64,000 nt of DNA from Rhynchopus sp. YZ270_cl-10 (GCA_964035575.1 OZ037929.1:1104757-1168756), one strand, 5' to 3'; counted from the first letter of the stretch, positions 50,573 through 62,200 are shown. Notes: generated from the letters alone by a model not told the origin. Made by a program: numbers and translations.

Positions 50573-51979
50573 GTGACGCTCAAGCCGAGTTTTGTTGCGA
50601 AGTGCTGTGCGGCAGGGGTGATGACACCGGTCAGGGAGTGCGATAGAAAGAGGGGCGTAGTTGCTATTTTCGACGTGCCTAAGGCTGACCCGCTGGTGAG
50701 GCGCCTTGTTGTGGATGGTAGGCCGGTGAACACCCGACTGCCGAAGCCTCCAAAGCTGTCTCTTCCGTCACCTTTTTCTTTGGCGCGCTCCATGGACTCG
50801 CACAAGGCAGGCTGGGCTACCGTCATTGATCTCCGTGGATACTTCCACCAGTTCCCCCTTTCTCCGGACGTGGCTGCGTTCTTTTGCGTGAGGGTAGGAC
50901 ACACTTGGTACCGGTGGTGCAGGCTGCCAATGGGCTTCAGCTACGCCCCGTGGATTGCGCAGAACACGTCGGAGGTGTTTCTGGGGGAGCTGTTGGCCTC
51001 TGGGTCTGCGGTGTACTTGGACGATATGATTGTGATCGGTGCGTCGGAGATCGAGGTTCGCGCGCGCGCTGCTTACGTGCGAGACAGGATTGCGTACTGC
51101 AAGGGTGAGATCAACGAAGCTAAGAGCATGCAGGCTCCCGCGCAGCGTGTGTCGTACATCGGTCTGGAGTGGGACGTTCCGTGTGCTGCGTTTCGTTTTC
51201 CGGAGGCATGGAAGCAGAAGGCGCTCTCCAGCTTAACGGCGTCTTGCGATAGGGAGGAGGCGACGTTGCTGGCGTGGTGGGCGATGTTTGGTGTCCTCTT
51301 CCGGGTTACGTACGTTGCGCAGCTTAAACTATGTCATTTCTGCGACTCGATACAATTCATCCGCAGGTGGGCGAAGCGTATTGCAGACCATGTGTGCGGA
51401 TGGAATGCGGTGGTGCGTCTTCCGGAGGGGGTCAGACGCGATGTGAGGGGCCTCGTACAGGCTCACCTCGCCCCGAACAGATGGCTGCACGCGCCTCCAC
51501 TGCCGTTGTCCGTTTTTGCCGGGACCGTGTGGTCAGACGCTTCGACGACGGGCTGGGGTTTTGTGTCGTCTACAGTGGGAGATCCTTTGTCGCAGGCGGA
51601 ATGGGGTACATGGGAGCGAGAGTACCTGTCGGGAGACATGTTCCACCTTGAGCTGTGGGCGGCAGAGAAGGCGTTGCGGTATGCTGGCCGGAGCGGGTGG
51701 CCGTCCGTGCTCCTGTGGGTCGATAACGATGCGGTGCGACTCGTCCTGCAAAAGGGACACACCAAGACTCGTCTGGGCAACGACATCCTGCGCAGAATCT
51801 TCTCCGGACTGCAGGCGGCGAAGATGACGTTGCACGTGGAGTGGATCTCGACAGAGGTGATACCGGCGGACTCTTGGTCGAGGAAGAGATCCTCGGGGTC
51901 CGCACGCATACCGCGGTGTGCAGAGAACGTGACTTTCTGTGTCGGGGGGGTGCGCAGCGCCGACGCGAAGGGTCTCTAG
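50573..51979 (+). CDS. reverse transcriptase / RNase H region of the YR retroelement
   Basis: Reverse transcriptase motifs appear in order: ATVIDLRGYFHQ (motif A), LPMGFSYAPWIAQ (motif B) and VYLDDMIVIG (motif C, YLDD). RNase H-like blocks follow: VWSDASTTGWGF, HLELWAAEKAL and LLWVDNDAV. This is the DIRS-order type of RT-RH. No methyltransferase or integrase domain is seen. Its position after the recombinase is the VIPER/TATE arrangement. Confidence 0.85.
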   Translation: MTLKPSFVAKCCAAGVMTPVRECDRKRGVVAIFDVPKADPLVRRLVVDGRPVNTRLPKPPKLSLPSPFSLARSMDSHKAGWATVIDLRGYFHQFPLSPDVAAFFCVRVGHTWYRWCRLPMGFSYAPWIAQNTSEVFLGELLASGSAVYLDDMIVIGASEIEVRARAAYVRDRIAYCKGEINEAKSMQAPAQRVSYIGLEWDVPCAAFRFPEAWKQKALSSLTASCDREEATLLAWWAMFGVLFRVTYVAQLKLCHFCDSIQFIRRWAKRIADHVCGWNAVVRLPEGVRRDVRGLVQAHLAPNRWLHAPPLPLSVFAGTVWSDASTTGWGFVSSTVGDPLSQAEWGTWEREYLSGDMFHLELWAAEKALRYAGRSGWPSVLLWVDNDAVRLVLQKGHTKTRLGNDILRRIFSGLQAAKMTLHVEWISTEVIPADSWSRKRSSGSARIPRCAENVTFCVGGVRSADAKGL

Positions 51980-52110
51980 CTCCTCCCCGCACGTACATTT
52001 CGCACTAACGGTGCCAATTGATAACTGATTCCTCCCTCACTCTCCCTTTGTTGTTATTGTTTTTTATTTTGATTTCTTTTGACCACTAGGAGTACGATCA
52101 TAAACCCCAC
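51974..52110 (+). repeat. split direct repeat B1
   Basis: This segment starts with the 20-base sequence shared with the end of A1 and ends at ATAAACCCCAC, directly abutting A2. It recurs as B2 (to about 52444) and in the solo unit (to about 54714). Confidence 0.9.
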
Positions 52111-52444
52111 ATATAGCAGCACTGTAAGGCACTGGAAGTGCGTTATGTGGGGTTTGAGAGTACTTTAAACAAAAAAGGTGGGCGTCGGGCTGCTATTTCT
52201 TTTTACCTCCTGCTTTGGCAGGGTAGGAACCGGGGAGGGCTGGGAAAAACAAAATACCACCATTTTCAGCAGAAAAAATTCATTTTTCGCTTTTTCCGTT
52301 TTCCCCACTCTAGCTCCTCCCCGCACGTACATTTCGCACTAACGGTGCCAATTGATAACTGATTCCTCCCTCACTCTCCCTTTGTTGTTATTGTTTTTTA
52401 TTTTGATTTCTTTTGACCACTAGGAGTACGATCATAAACCCCAC
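52111..52444 (+). repeat. A2-B2 unit of the YR retroelement
   Basis: Here A and B are fused directly at the shared 20-base segment, as expected for the 3' split-repeat unit, which lets the internal region be re-templated during reverse transcription. The last bases CCAC could equally be host target sequence. Confidence 0.88.
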
Positions 52445-55400
52445 ACACCCACACACACACACCCCCTCACCACAGGTGGATTTTTCGAAATATTTCACTA
52501 AACTTTTGCTTATCAGAAAGTGACTTTTTTGGGTACATCGTGCAGTTTGGGGATATTGAGGCGGAAAAAAAAATCCTAAAAAACCTTAGTTTTTTAGTCT
52601 TTACTATAGAGATGTGCGCCACCCACACCACACACACTACACACCCACACACAGCACACCCACACACACACACACACACACCCCCTCACCACCAGAGGGG
52701 ATTTGACCAAAAAATCGATTTTTTTAAATAAATAGTTGCTCATCCAAAAGTGAATTTTTTGGGCTTAACGTGTTGTTTGGGGGTATTGAGGCCCAAAAAA
52801 AAATCCTAAAAAACCTTAGTTTTTTAGTCTTTACTATAGAGATGTGCGCCACCCACACCACACACACTACACACCCACACACAGCACACCCACACACACA
52901 CACACACACACCCCCTCACCACCAGAGGGGATTTGACCAAAAAATCCTAAAAAACCTTAGTTTTTTAGTCTTTACTATAGAGATGTGCGCCACCCACACC
53001 ACACACACTACACACCCACACACAGCACACCCACACACACACACACACACACCCCCTCACCACCAGAGGGGATTTGACCAAAAAATCGATTTTTTTAAAT
53101 AAATAGTTGCTCATCAGAAAGTGAATTTTTTGGGCTTAACGTGTTGTTTGGGGGTATTGAGGCCCAAAATAAAATTTTTTTTCAGTCGTGTTCAGAAAAT
53201 GGACTGCCAAATGACATGTGGCATTCGGCCAAAAATCAGCTTTTTTGGTCATTTTTACCTTGTAAAACATGACACTTGTGGCATGCTTCCCAGCACAGGA
53301 AAGTGCATTGAAAAACCTGAAAAAACACATCTAATATGTGATGGTCAAAAGTGCAAGATTCCTTCGTTAATGAACTTTTTGAGTACCAGTTATACCTGGG
53401 GAATATGGTCAGATCACTCTTTTGACCATCTGGCGTTTACGACAAAAACACCACTTTTTAACAGGCCACTTTACAGGCACAAGTAAGGTTTTTTTGTACA
53501 CGTTACCGTGAGCGGGCGCGCGAAGCGCGCACGCGAACGCCCCGCGGGAAGCGAATAGCTGACCGCCTGCCCAGTGTGTGAGGTGCTTACAAAAAAAACC
53601 ACCTGTAAAAAAAAGTGAGGTCCTCATCACGTTTCCATGGAAGTGTCACACAAGAACGACAGGTTTTTTAGCCCGTCACCAAATCGATTTTTTTAAATAA
53701 ATAGTTGCTCATCCAAAAGTGAATTTTTTGGGCTTAACGTGTTGTTTGGGGGTATTGAGGCCCAAAAAAAATTTTTTTTCAGTCGTGTTCAGAAATTGGA
53801 CTGCCAAATGACATGTGGCATTCGGCCAAAAATCAGCTTTTTTGGTCATTTTTACCTTGTAAAACATGACACTTGTGGCATGCTTCCCAGTACAGGAAAG
53901 TGCATTGAAAAACCTGAAAAAACACATGTAATATGTGATGGTCAAAAGTGCAAGATTCCTTCGTTAATGAACTTTTTGAGTACCAGTTATACCTGGGGAA
54001 TATGGTCAGATCACTCTTTTGACCATCTGGCGTTTACGACAAAAACACCACTTTTTAACAGGCCACTTTACAGGCATGAGTGAGGTTTTTTTGTACACGT
54101 TACCGTGAGCGGGCGCGCGAAGCGCGCACGCGAACGCCCCGCGGGAAGCGAATAGCTGACCGCCTGCCCAGTGTGTGAGGTGCTTACAAAAAAAACCACC
54201 TGTAAAAAAAGGGAGGTCCTCATCACGTTTCCATGGAAGTGTCACACAGAACGACAGGTTTTTTAGCCCGTCACCAAATCCTAAAAAACCTTAGTTTTTT
54301 AGTCTTTACTATAGAGATGTGCGCCACCCACACCACACACACTACACACCCACACACAGCACACCCACACACACCCACACATATAGCAGCACTGTAAGGC
54401 ACTGGAAGTGCGTTATGTGGGGTTTGAGAGTACTTTAAACAAAAAAGGTGGGCGTCGGGCTGCTATTTCTTTTTACCTCCTGCTTTGGCAGGGTAGGAAC
54501 CGGGGAGGGCTGGGAAAAACAAAATACCACCATTTTCAGCAGAAAAAATTCATTTTTCGCTTTTTCCGTTTTCCCCACTCTAGCTCCTCCCCGCACGTAC
54601 ATTTCGCACTAACGGTGCCAATTGATAACTGATTCCTCCCTCACTCTCCCTTTGTTGTTATTGTTTTTTATTTTGATTTCTTTTGACCACTAGGAGTACG
54701 ATCATAAACCCCACACACACACACACACACCCCCTCACCACCAGGGGGATTTGACCAAAAAATCGATTTTTTTAAATAAATAGTTGCTCATCCAAAAGTG
54801 AATTTTTTGGGCTTAACGTGTTGTTTGGGGGTATTGAGGCCCAAAAAAAAATTTTTTTTCAGTCGTGTTCAGAAATTGGACTGCCAAATGACATGTGGGA
54901 TTCGGCCAAAAATCAGCTTTTTTGGTCATTTTTACCTTGTAAAACATGACACTTGTGGCATGCTTCCCAGTACAGGAAAGTGCATTGAAAAACCTGAAAA
55001 AACACATGTAATATGTGATGGTCAAAAGTGCAAGATTCCTTCGTTAATGAACTTTTTGAGTACCAGTTATACCTGGGGAATATGGTCAGATCACTCTTTT
55101 GACCATCTGTCATGTACCACAAAAACACCACTTTTTAACAGGGCACTTTTCACCTGAAAAGCCAGTTCATGAAGGCATGAGTGAGGTTTTTTTGTGATGC
55201 GTTACCGTGAGCGGGCGCGCGAAGCGCGCACGCGAACGCCCCGCGGGAAGCGAATAGCTGACCGCCTGCCCAGTGCGTGAGGTGCTTACAAAAAAAACCA
55301 CCTGTAAAAAAAGTGTGGTCCTCATCACGTTTCCATGGAAGTGTCACACAAGAACGACAGGTTTTTTAGCCCGTCACCAAATCGATTTTTTAAAATAAAT

Positions 55401-56886
55401 AGTTGCTCTTCCAAAAGTGAATTTTTTGGGCTTAACGTGTTGTTTGGGGGTATTGAGGCCCAAAAAAAAAATTTAAGACAGTCCTGTTCAAAAAATGGAC
55501 TGCCAAATGACATGTGGCATTAGGCCAAAAATCCTAAAAAACCTTAGTTTTTTAGTCTTTACTATAGAAATGTGCGCCACCCCTCCCCCCACACACCCTC
55601 ACCATATCCAGGGGGGATTTGACCAAAAAATCGATTTTTTTAAATAAATAGTTGCTCTTCCAAAAGTGAATTTTTTGGGCTTAACGTGTTGTTTGGGGGT
55701 ATTGAGGCCCAAAAAAAAATTTAAGACAGTCCTGTTCAAAAAATGGACTGCCAAATGACATGTGGCATTCGGCCAAAAATCAGCTTTTTTGGTCATTTTT
55801 ACCTTGTAAAACATGACACTTGTGGCATGCTTCCCAGCACAGGAAAGTGCATTGAAAAACCTGAAAAAACACATGTAATATGTGATGGTCAAAAGTGCAA
55901 GATTCCTTCGTTAATGAACTTTTTGAGTACCAGTTATACCTGGGGAATATGGTCAGATCACTCTTTTGACCATCTGGCGTTTACCACAAAAACACCACTT
56001 TTTAACAGGCCACTTTTCACCTGAAAAGCCAGTTCATGAAGGCACAAGTGAAGTTTTTTTGTACACGTTACCGTGAGCGGGCGCGCGAAGCGCGCACGCG
56101 AACGCCCCGTGGGAAGCGAATAGCGGACCACCTGCCCAGTGCGTGAGGTGCTTACAAAAAAAACCACCTGAAAAAAAAGTGTCATCACGTTTCCATGGAA
56201 GTGTCACAAGAACGACAGGTTTTTTAGCCCGTCACCAAATGGACTGCCAAATGACATGTGGCATTCGGCCAAAAATCAGCTTTTTTGGTCATTTTTACCT
56301 TGTAAAACATGACACTTGTGGCATGCTTCCCAGCACAGGAAAGTGCATTGAAAAACCTGAAAAAACACATGTAATATGTGATGGTCAAAAGTGCAAGATT
56401 CCTTCGTTAATTAACTTTTTGAGTACCAGTTATACCTGGGGAATATGGTCAGATCACTCTTTTGACCATCTGGCGTTTACCACAAAAACACCACTTTTTA
56501 ACAGGCCACTTTTCACCTGAAAAGCCAGTTCATGAAGGCACAAGTGAAGTTTTTTTGTACACGTTACCGTGAGCGGGCGCGCGAAGCGCGCACGCGAACG
56601 CCCCGTGGGAAGCGAATAGCGGACCACCTGCCCAGTGCGTGAGGTGCTTACAAAAAAAACCACCTGAAAAAAAAGTGTCATCACGTTTCCATGGAAGTGT
56701 CACAAGAACGACAGGTTTTTTAGCCCGTCACCAAATCCTAAATAACCTTAGTTTTTTAGTCTTGACTGTAGAGATGTGCGCCACCCACACCCCCTCCCCA
56801 GGTAGGATTTTCTATTTTTTTAAATAAATAGTTGCTCATCAGAAAGTGAATTTTTTGGGCTTAACGTGTTGTTTGGGGGTATTGAG
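52445..56886. repeat. modular satellite array, right part
   Basis: This continues the S1 module interrupted by the retroelement and then repeats S1-S5 in various orders. Three S1 starts occur close together at 52575, 52805 and 52946, where the rest of each unit is cut short. Fuller units run from 53091, 53685, 54770 and 55383. The last ones are a shortened copy starting at S4 (56241) and a remnant S1/S2 ending at GTATTGAG (56886). Subfamily A modules dominate this side. The array is interrupted once more by the solo A-B unit at 54381. Confidence 0.9.
54381..54714 (+). mobile_element. solo A-B terminal unit of the YR retroelement
   Basis: A 334-base unit identical in appearance to 52111-52444 sits alone inside another S1 microsatellite. 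It could come from recombination between A1 and A2 (or B1 and B2) of a former full element, or from insertion of a non-autonomous A-B copy. Its flanks also join without a target duplication. Confidence 0.85.
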
Positions 56887-57329
56887 CATGCTTGTCGCCC
56901 GATCGGTTTACAGGGGACCATTTTTTACACATTACAACACACTTGTACTTTCTTTTTACCCTTCCTCCCTCCCCCTTTCCTTTGTTTTATTGTGAGCCTT
57001 GTACGCCTCCACGGGGCGGTCCCTGGGCAACGGTTGAGGAGTGCAGGCCGGCGAAGCGCAAGGCGTAGTGTGTCTTGTCCTTCTTTGTTTTCGTTTTCTG
57101 AAAACTTGGTTGTATTAAACAACCCAAGCAGCTGCAGCTTTGATAGCAGCAACAAAAACGTGTGTGGAGGCAACAAAGTAAAGAACTGTTGTCATAACAA
57201 CCCACACCCCCCTTCCCCCCATGATATCCCCAAAAAGAGGCAATGTATGCCCAACCACATCAGTGGCTGCAACTGTGATAGCAGCAAAAACGAAATCTTC
57301 GGAGTCCTGGGTGGGGTCCCAGTATCACC
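56887..57329. other. unique segment after the satellite
   Basis: About 440 bases. Two copies of a GATAGCAGCAAAAACG-like segment occur near 57140 and 57278, the first hint of the CAG-rich minisatellite to the right. A long + frame crosses this region but begins inside the satellite, so I do not call it a gene. Confidence 0.4.
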
Positions 57330-58715
57330 CCTGGTGTGCAGCAGCAGCAGTTCCAAAGGCCTTTACAGCAGCAGTTCCAACAGCAGGCTCTACAGCTTTT
57401 TCACCAGCAGTTCCAAAGGCTTCTGCAGCAGCGGTTCCAACAGCAGGCACAACAGCAGTTTAAACAGCAGTTCCAACGGCTTCTGCAGCAGCAAGAGCGT
57501 TTCCAAAAGCAGTTCCAGCAGCAGTTCCAGCAGCAGTTCCAACAGCAGGCACAACAGCAGTTTCAACTGCAGTTCCAAAGACTTCTGCAGCAGCAGCTCC
57601 AACAGCAGGTCCAACAGCAGGCACAACAGCAGTTTCAACAGCAGTTCCAATGGCTTCTGCGGCAGCAGCTCCAACGGCGGGTCCAGCAGCGTCTCCAACA
57701 GCAGTTCCAGCAGCAGTTCCAACAGCGTTTCCAAAAGCAGTTCCAGCAGCAGGCACAACAGCAGTTTCAACAGCAGTTCCAAGGACTTCTGCAGCAGCGG
57801 TTCCAACAGCAGGTCCAGCAGCGTCTCCAACAGCAGTTCCAGCAGCAGTTCCAACAGCGTTTCCAAAAGCAGTTCCAGCAGCAGGCACAACAGCAGTTTC
57901 AACAGCAGTTCCAAGGACTTCTGTGGCAGCAGCTCCAACGGCGGGTCCAGCAGCGTCTCCAACAGCAGTTCCAGAAGCAGTTCCAACAGCAGGCACAACA
58001 GCAGTTTAAACAGCAGTTCCAATGGCTTCTGCAGCAGCAGTTCCAACAGCGTTTCCAAAAGCAGTTCCAGCAACAGGCACAACAGCAGTTTCATCAGCAG
58101 TTCCAAGGACTTCTGCGGCAGCAGCTCTAACGGCAGGTCCAACAGCAGTTCCAACAGCAGGCTTAACAGCAGTTTTAACAGCAGTTCCAAAGACTTCTGC
58201 AGCAGCGGTTCCAACAGCAGGTCCAACAGCGTCTCCAAAAGCAGTTCCAGCAGCAGTTCCAACAGCAGGCACAACAGCAGTTTCAACTGCAGTTCCAAAG
58301 ACTTCGGCAGCAGCAGCTCCAACAGCAGGTCCAACAGCAGGCTTAGCAGCAGTTTCAACAGCAGTTCCAAAGACTTCTGCAGCAGCGTTTCCAACAGCCG
58401 TTCCAGCAGCAGTTCCAACAGCAGGCACAACAGCAGTTTAAACAGCAGTTCCAATGGCTTCTGCAGCAGCAGTTCCAACAGCGTTTCCAAAAGCAGTTCC
58501 AGCAACAGGCACAACAGCAGGCACAACAGCAGTTTCATCAGCAGTTCCAAGGACTTCTGCGGCAGCAGCTCTAACGGCAGGTCCAACAGCAGTTCCAACA
58601 GCAGGCTTAACAGCAGTTTTAACAGCAGTTCCATAGACTTCTGCAGCAGCAGTTCCAACAGCAGGTCCAACAGCAGCACCAACATCAACAGCAGACGCAG
58701 CAACAACAACTTAGG
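57330..58715 (+). repeat. CAG-rich minisatellite
   Basis: About 1.4 kb is built from CAGCAGTTCCAACAGCAGG-like triplet-phase units with higher-order repeats carrying AAGGACTTCTGCAGCAGC. The period stays a multiple of three, so several frames stay open: Ser/Asn-rich, Gln/Phe-rich and Ala/Pro/Thr-rich on +, and Leu-rich and Ala/Val-rich on -. A Gln/Phe-rich or Ser-rich protein exon is possible, but no frame is favoured by a proper start or conserved flanks. Confidence 0.8.
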
Positions 58716-59293
58716 GGGTGGTGAGCGAGGTATGCTGGTGTTCGGGGTCAGCCTTGAGGGGCGAGAAGGACAGAGTGGCTGTGTGATGATGCGGGTGTGG
58801 CAAAAGGGGTGTGTACAGATAGAGTTTTGGTTCGACTGGTGGTGCAACCTCTGGGAGGTCTTCACCTCCTTGCGTCAACCTGACCCCTGCTGGGTAGTCG
58901 AGGCACCTGAGTGGGGAGTGTTTGTGTCGTTCGCGGTCCTGGATCTGTGGAAGGACAGACGCGCCCCTACCCTCAGTCATCTCATTTTGTGGCTAGTGGG
59001 CAGGAGGACCAGGAGGACGCGACGAGGACACCGGTCCTTGAACTGGACCAAGTCACAGGCGGGCAGGCTCCGTCGGCGCAAGGCGCCCTGCAATCGTCCG
59101 CCCTCTCCGGCAGCGCACCCAGTTTTCCGCAGGATCAGGGTCGCCGATGCGTTGAGAGGTGCTTTGCAGTGTGTGGCCATCTGGGTTCTGGTTTTTGTGG
59201 GGTCTGAGCTTGGGAGGTCAGCGCCACATGTTTTGGGTTGCGCGCTTTTTCGGGACGCGGAGGTGCTGGGGGTGGGTGTGCTGCGGGGACTGT
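58716..59293. other. unique GC-rich segment before the octamer array
   Basis: About 580 bases with more host-gene-like base composition than the flanking repeats. An open + frame continues from the minisatellite through to 59295, but no domain is recognisable. It could be the degraded end of a gene. Confidence 0.35.
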
Positions 59294-62200
59294 AAACCCG
59301 CAAACCCGCAAACCCGTAAACCCGCAAACCCGCAAACCCGCAAACCCGCAAACCCGCAAACCCGCAAACCCGTAAACCCGCAAACCCGCAAACCCGCAAA
59401 CCCGAAAACCCGCAAACCCGCAAACCCGCAAACCCGCAAACCCGCAAACCCGCAAACCCGCAAACCCGCAAACCCGCAAACCCGCAAACCCGCAAACCCG
59501 CAAACCCGCAAACCCGCAAACCCGCAAACCCGCAAACCCGCAAACCCGCAAACCCGCAAACCCGCAAACCCGCAAACCCGCAAACCCGCAAACCCGCAAA
59601 CCCGCAAACCCGCAAACCCGCAAACCCGCAAACCCGCAAACCCGCAAACCCGCAAACCCGCAAACCCGCAAACCCGCAAACCCGCAAACCCGCAAACCCG
59701 CAAACCCGCAAACCCGCAAACCCGCAAACCCGCAAACCCGCAAACCCGCAAACCCGCAAACCCGCAAACCCGCAAACCCGCAAACCCGCAAACCCGCAAA
59801 CCCGCAAACCCGCAAACCCGCAAACCCGCAAACCCGCAAACCCGCAAACCCGCAAACCCGCAAACCCGCAAACCCGCAAACCCGCAAACCCGCAAACCCG
59901 CAAACCCGCAAACCCGCAAACCCGCAAACCCGCAAACCCGCAAACCCGCAAACCCGCAAACCCGCAAACCCGCAAACCCGCAAACCCGCAAACCCGCAAA
60001 CCCGCAAACCCGCAAACCCGCAAACCCGCAAACCCGCAAACCCGCAAACCCGCAAACCCGCAAACCCGCAAACCCGCAAACCCGCAAACCCGCAAACCCG
60101 CAAACCCGCAAACCCGCAAACCCGCAAACCCGCAAACCCGCAAACCCGCAAACCCGCAAACCCGCAAACCCGCAAACCCGCAAACCCGCAAACCCGCAAA
60201 CCCGCAAACCCGCAAACCCGCAAACCCGCAAACCCGCAAACCCGCAAACCCGCAAACCCGCAAACCCGCAAACCCGCAAACCCGCAAACCCGCAAACCCG
60301 CAAACCCGCAAACCCGCAAACCCGCAAACCCGCAAACCCGCAAACCCGCAAACCCGCAAACCCGCAAACCCGCAAACCCGCAAACCCGCAAACCCGCAAA
60401 CCGCAAACCCGCAAACCCGCAAACCCGCAAACCGCAAACCCGCAAACCCGCAAAACCCGCAAACCCGCAAACCCGCAAACCCGCAAACCCGCAAACCCGC
60501 AAACCCGCAAACCCGCAAACCCGCAAACCCGCAAACCCGCAAACCGCAAACCCGCAAACCCGCAAACCCGCAAACCCGCAAACCCGCAAACCCGCAAACC
60601 CGCAAACCCGCAAACCCGCAAACCCGCAAACCCGCAAACCCGCAAACCCGCAAACCCGCAAACCCGCAAACCCGCAAACCCGCAAACCCGCAAACCCGCA
60701 ACCCGCAAACCCGCAAACCCGCAAACCCGCAAACCCGCCAAACCCCGCAAACCCGCAAACCCGCAAACCCGCAAACCCGCAAACCGCAAACCGTAAACCC
60801 GCAAACCCGCAAACCCGCAAACCCGCAAACCGCAAACCCGCAAACCCGCAAACCCGCAAACCCGCAAACCCGCAAACCGCAAACCCGCAAACCGCAAACC
60901 CGCAAACCCGCAAACCCGCAAACCCGCAAACCCGCAAACCCGCAAACCCGCAAACCCGCAAACCCGCAAACCCGCAAACCCCACCCGCAAACCCGCAAAC
61001 CCGCAAACCCGCAAACCCGCAAACCCGCAAACCCGCAAACCCGCAAAACCCGCAAACCGCAAACCCGCAAACCCGCAAACCGCAAACCCGCAAACCCGCA
61101 AACCCGCAAACCCGCAAACCCGCAAACCCGCAAACCGCAAACCCGCAAACCCGCAAACCGCAACGCAAACCCGCAAACCCGCAAACCCGCAAACCCGCAA
61201 ACCCGCAAACCCGCAACCCGCAAACCCGCAAACCCGCAAACCCGCAAACCGCAAACCGCAAACCCGCAAACCCGCAAACCCGCAAACCCGAAACCCGCAA
61301 ACCCGCAAACCCGCAAACCGCAACCCGCAAACCGCAAACCGCAAACCGCAAACCCGCAAACCCGCAACCCGCAAACCCGCAAAACCCGCAAACCCGCAAA
61401 CCCGCAAACCCGCAAACCCGCAAACCCGCAAACCCGCAAACCCGCAAACCCGCAAACCCGCAAACCCGCAAACCCGCAAACCCGCAAACCCGCAAACCCG
61501 CAAACACCGCAAACCCGCAAACCCGCAAAACCGCAAACCCGCAAACCCGCAAACCCGCAAACCCGCAAACCCGCAACCCGCAAACCCGCAAACCCGCAAA
61601 CCCCGCAAACCCGCAAACCCGCAAACCCGCAAACCCCGCAAACCCGCAAACCGCAAACCCGCAAACCCGCAAACCCGCAAACCCGCAAACCCGCAAACCC
61701 GCAAACCCGCAAACCCGCAAACCCGCAAACCCGCAAACCCGCAAACCCGCAAACCCGCAAACCCGCAAACCCGCAAAACCCGCAAACCCGCAAACCGCAA
61801 ACCCGCAAACCCGCAAACCCGCAAACCCGCAAACCCGCAAACCCGCAAACCGCAAACCCGCAAACCCGCAAACCCGCAACCCGCAAACCCGCAAACCCCG
61901 CAAACCCGCAAACCCGCAAACCCGCAAACCCGCAAACCCGCAAACCCGCAAACCCGCAAACCCGCAAACCCGCAAACCCGCAAACCCGCAACCCGCAAAC
62001 CCGCAAACCCGCAAACCCGCAAAACCCGCAAACCCGCAACCCGCAACCGCAAACCCGCAAACCCGCAAACCGCAAACCCGCAAACCCGCAACCCGCAAAC
62101 CCAAACCCGCAAACCGCAAACCCGCAAACCCGCAAACCCGCAAACCCGCAAACCCGCAAACCCGCAAACCCGCAAACCCGCAAACCCGCAAACCGCAAAC

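Larger units (their letters stand above)
47655..52444 (+). mobile_element. YR retroelement, VIPER/TATE-like (DIRS order), fossil record entry
   Basis: This is a tyrosine-recombinase retrotransposon of about 4.8 kb with parts A1 (47655-47871), a gag-like region, a recombinase region, a reverse transcriptase/RNase H region, then B1 (51974-52110), A2 and B2 (together 52111-52444). The A1 ... B1-A2-B2 layout is the split direct repeat of the PAT/Ngaro/VIPER side of the DIRS order. The gene order gag, YR, RT-RH matches kinetoplastid VIPER and TATE, unlike DIRS or Ngaro where YR comes last. No target duplication is present; the flanks join cleanly into the satellite's CA-rich segment. The A and B copies look identical, so it is very young. 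It looks largely whole, with few breaks, perhaps one or two. Confidence 0.82.

Noticed and set aside
53121-56520. Repeated 60-125 codon frames in the satellite
   Set aside because: They follow the repeat units, differ at module junctions and have no recognisable domain.
44793-56886. CRISPR-like array
   Set aside because: The repeats are long, mosaic and in a eukaryotic context; there are no short palindromic repeats with unique spacers.
56866-59295. 809-codon + frame spanning the minisatellite
   Set aside because: It begins inside the satellite, and competing frames are equally open over the repeat; there is not enough support to call a gene.
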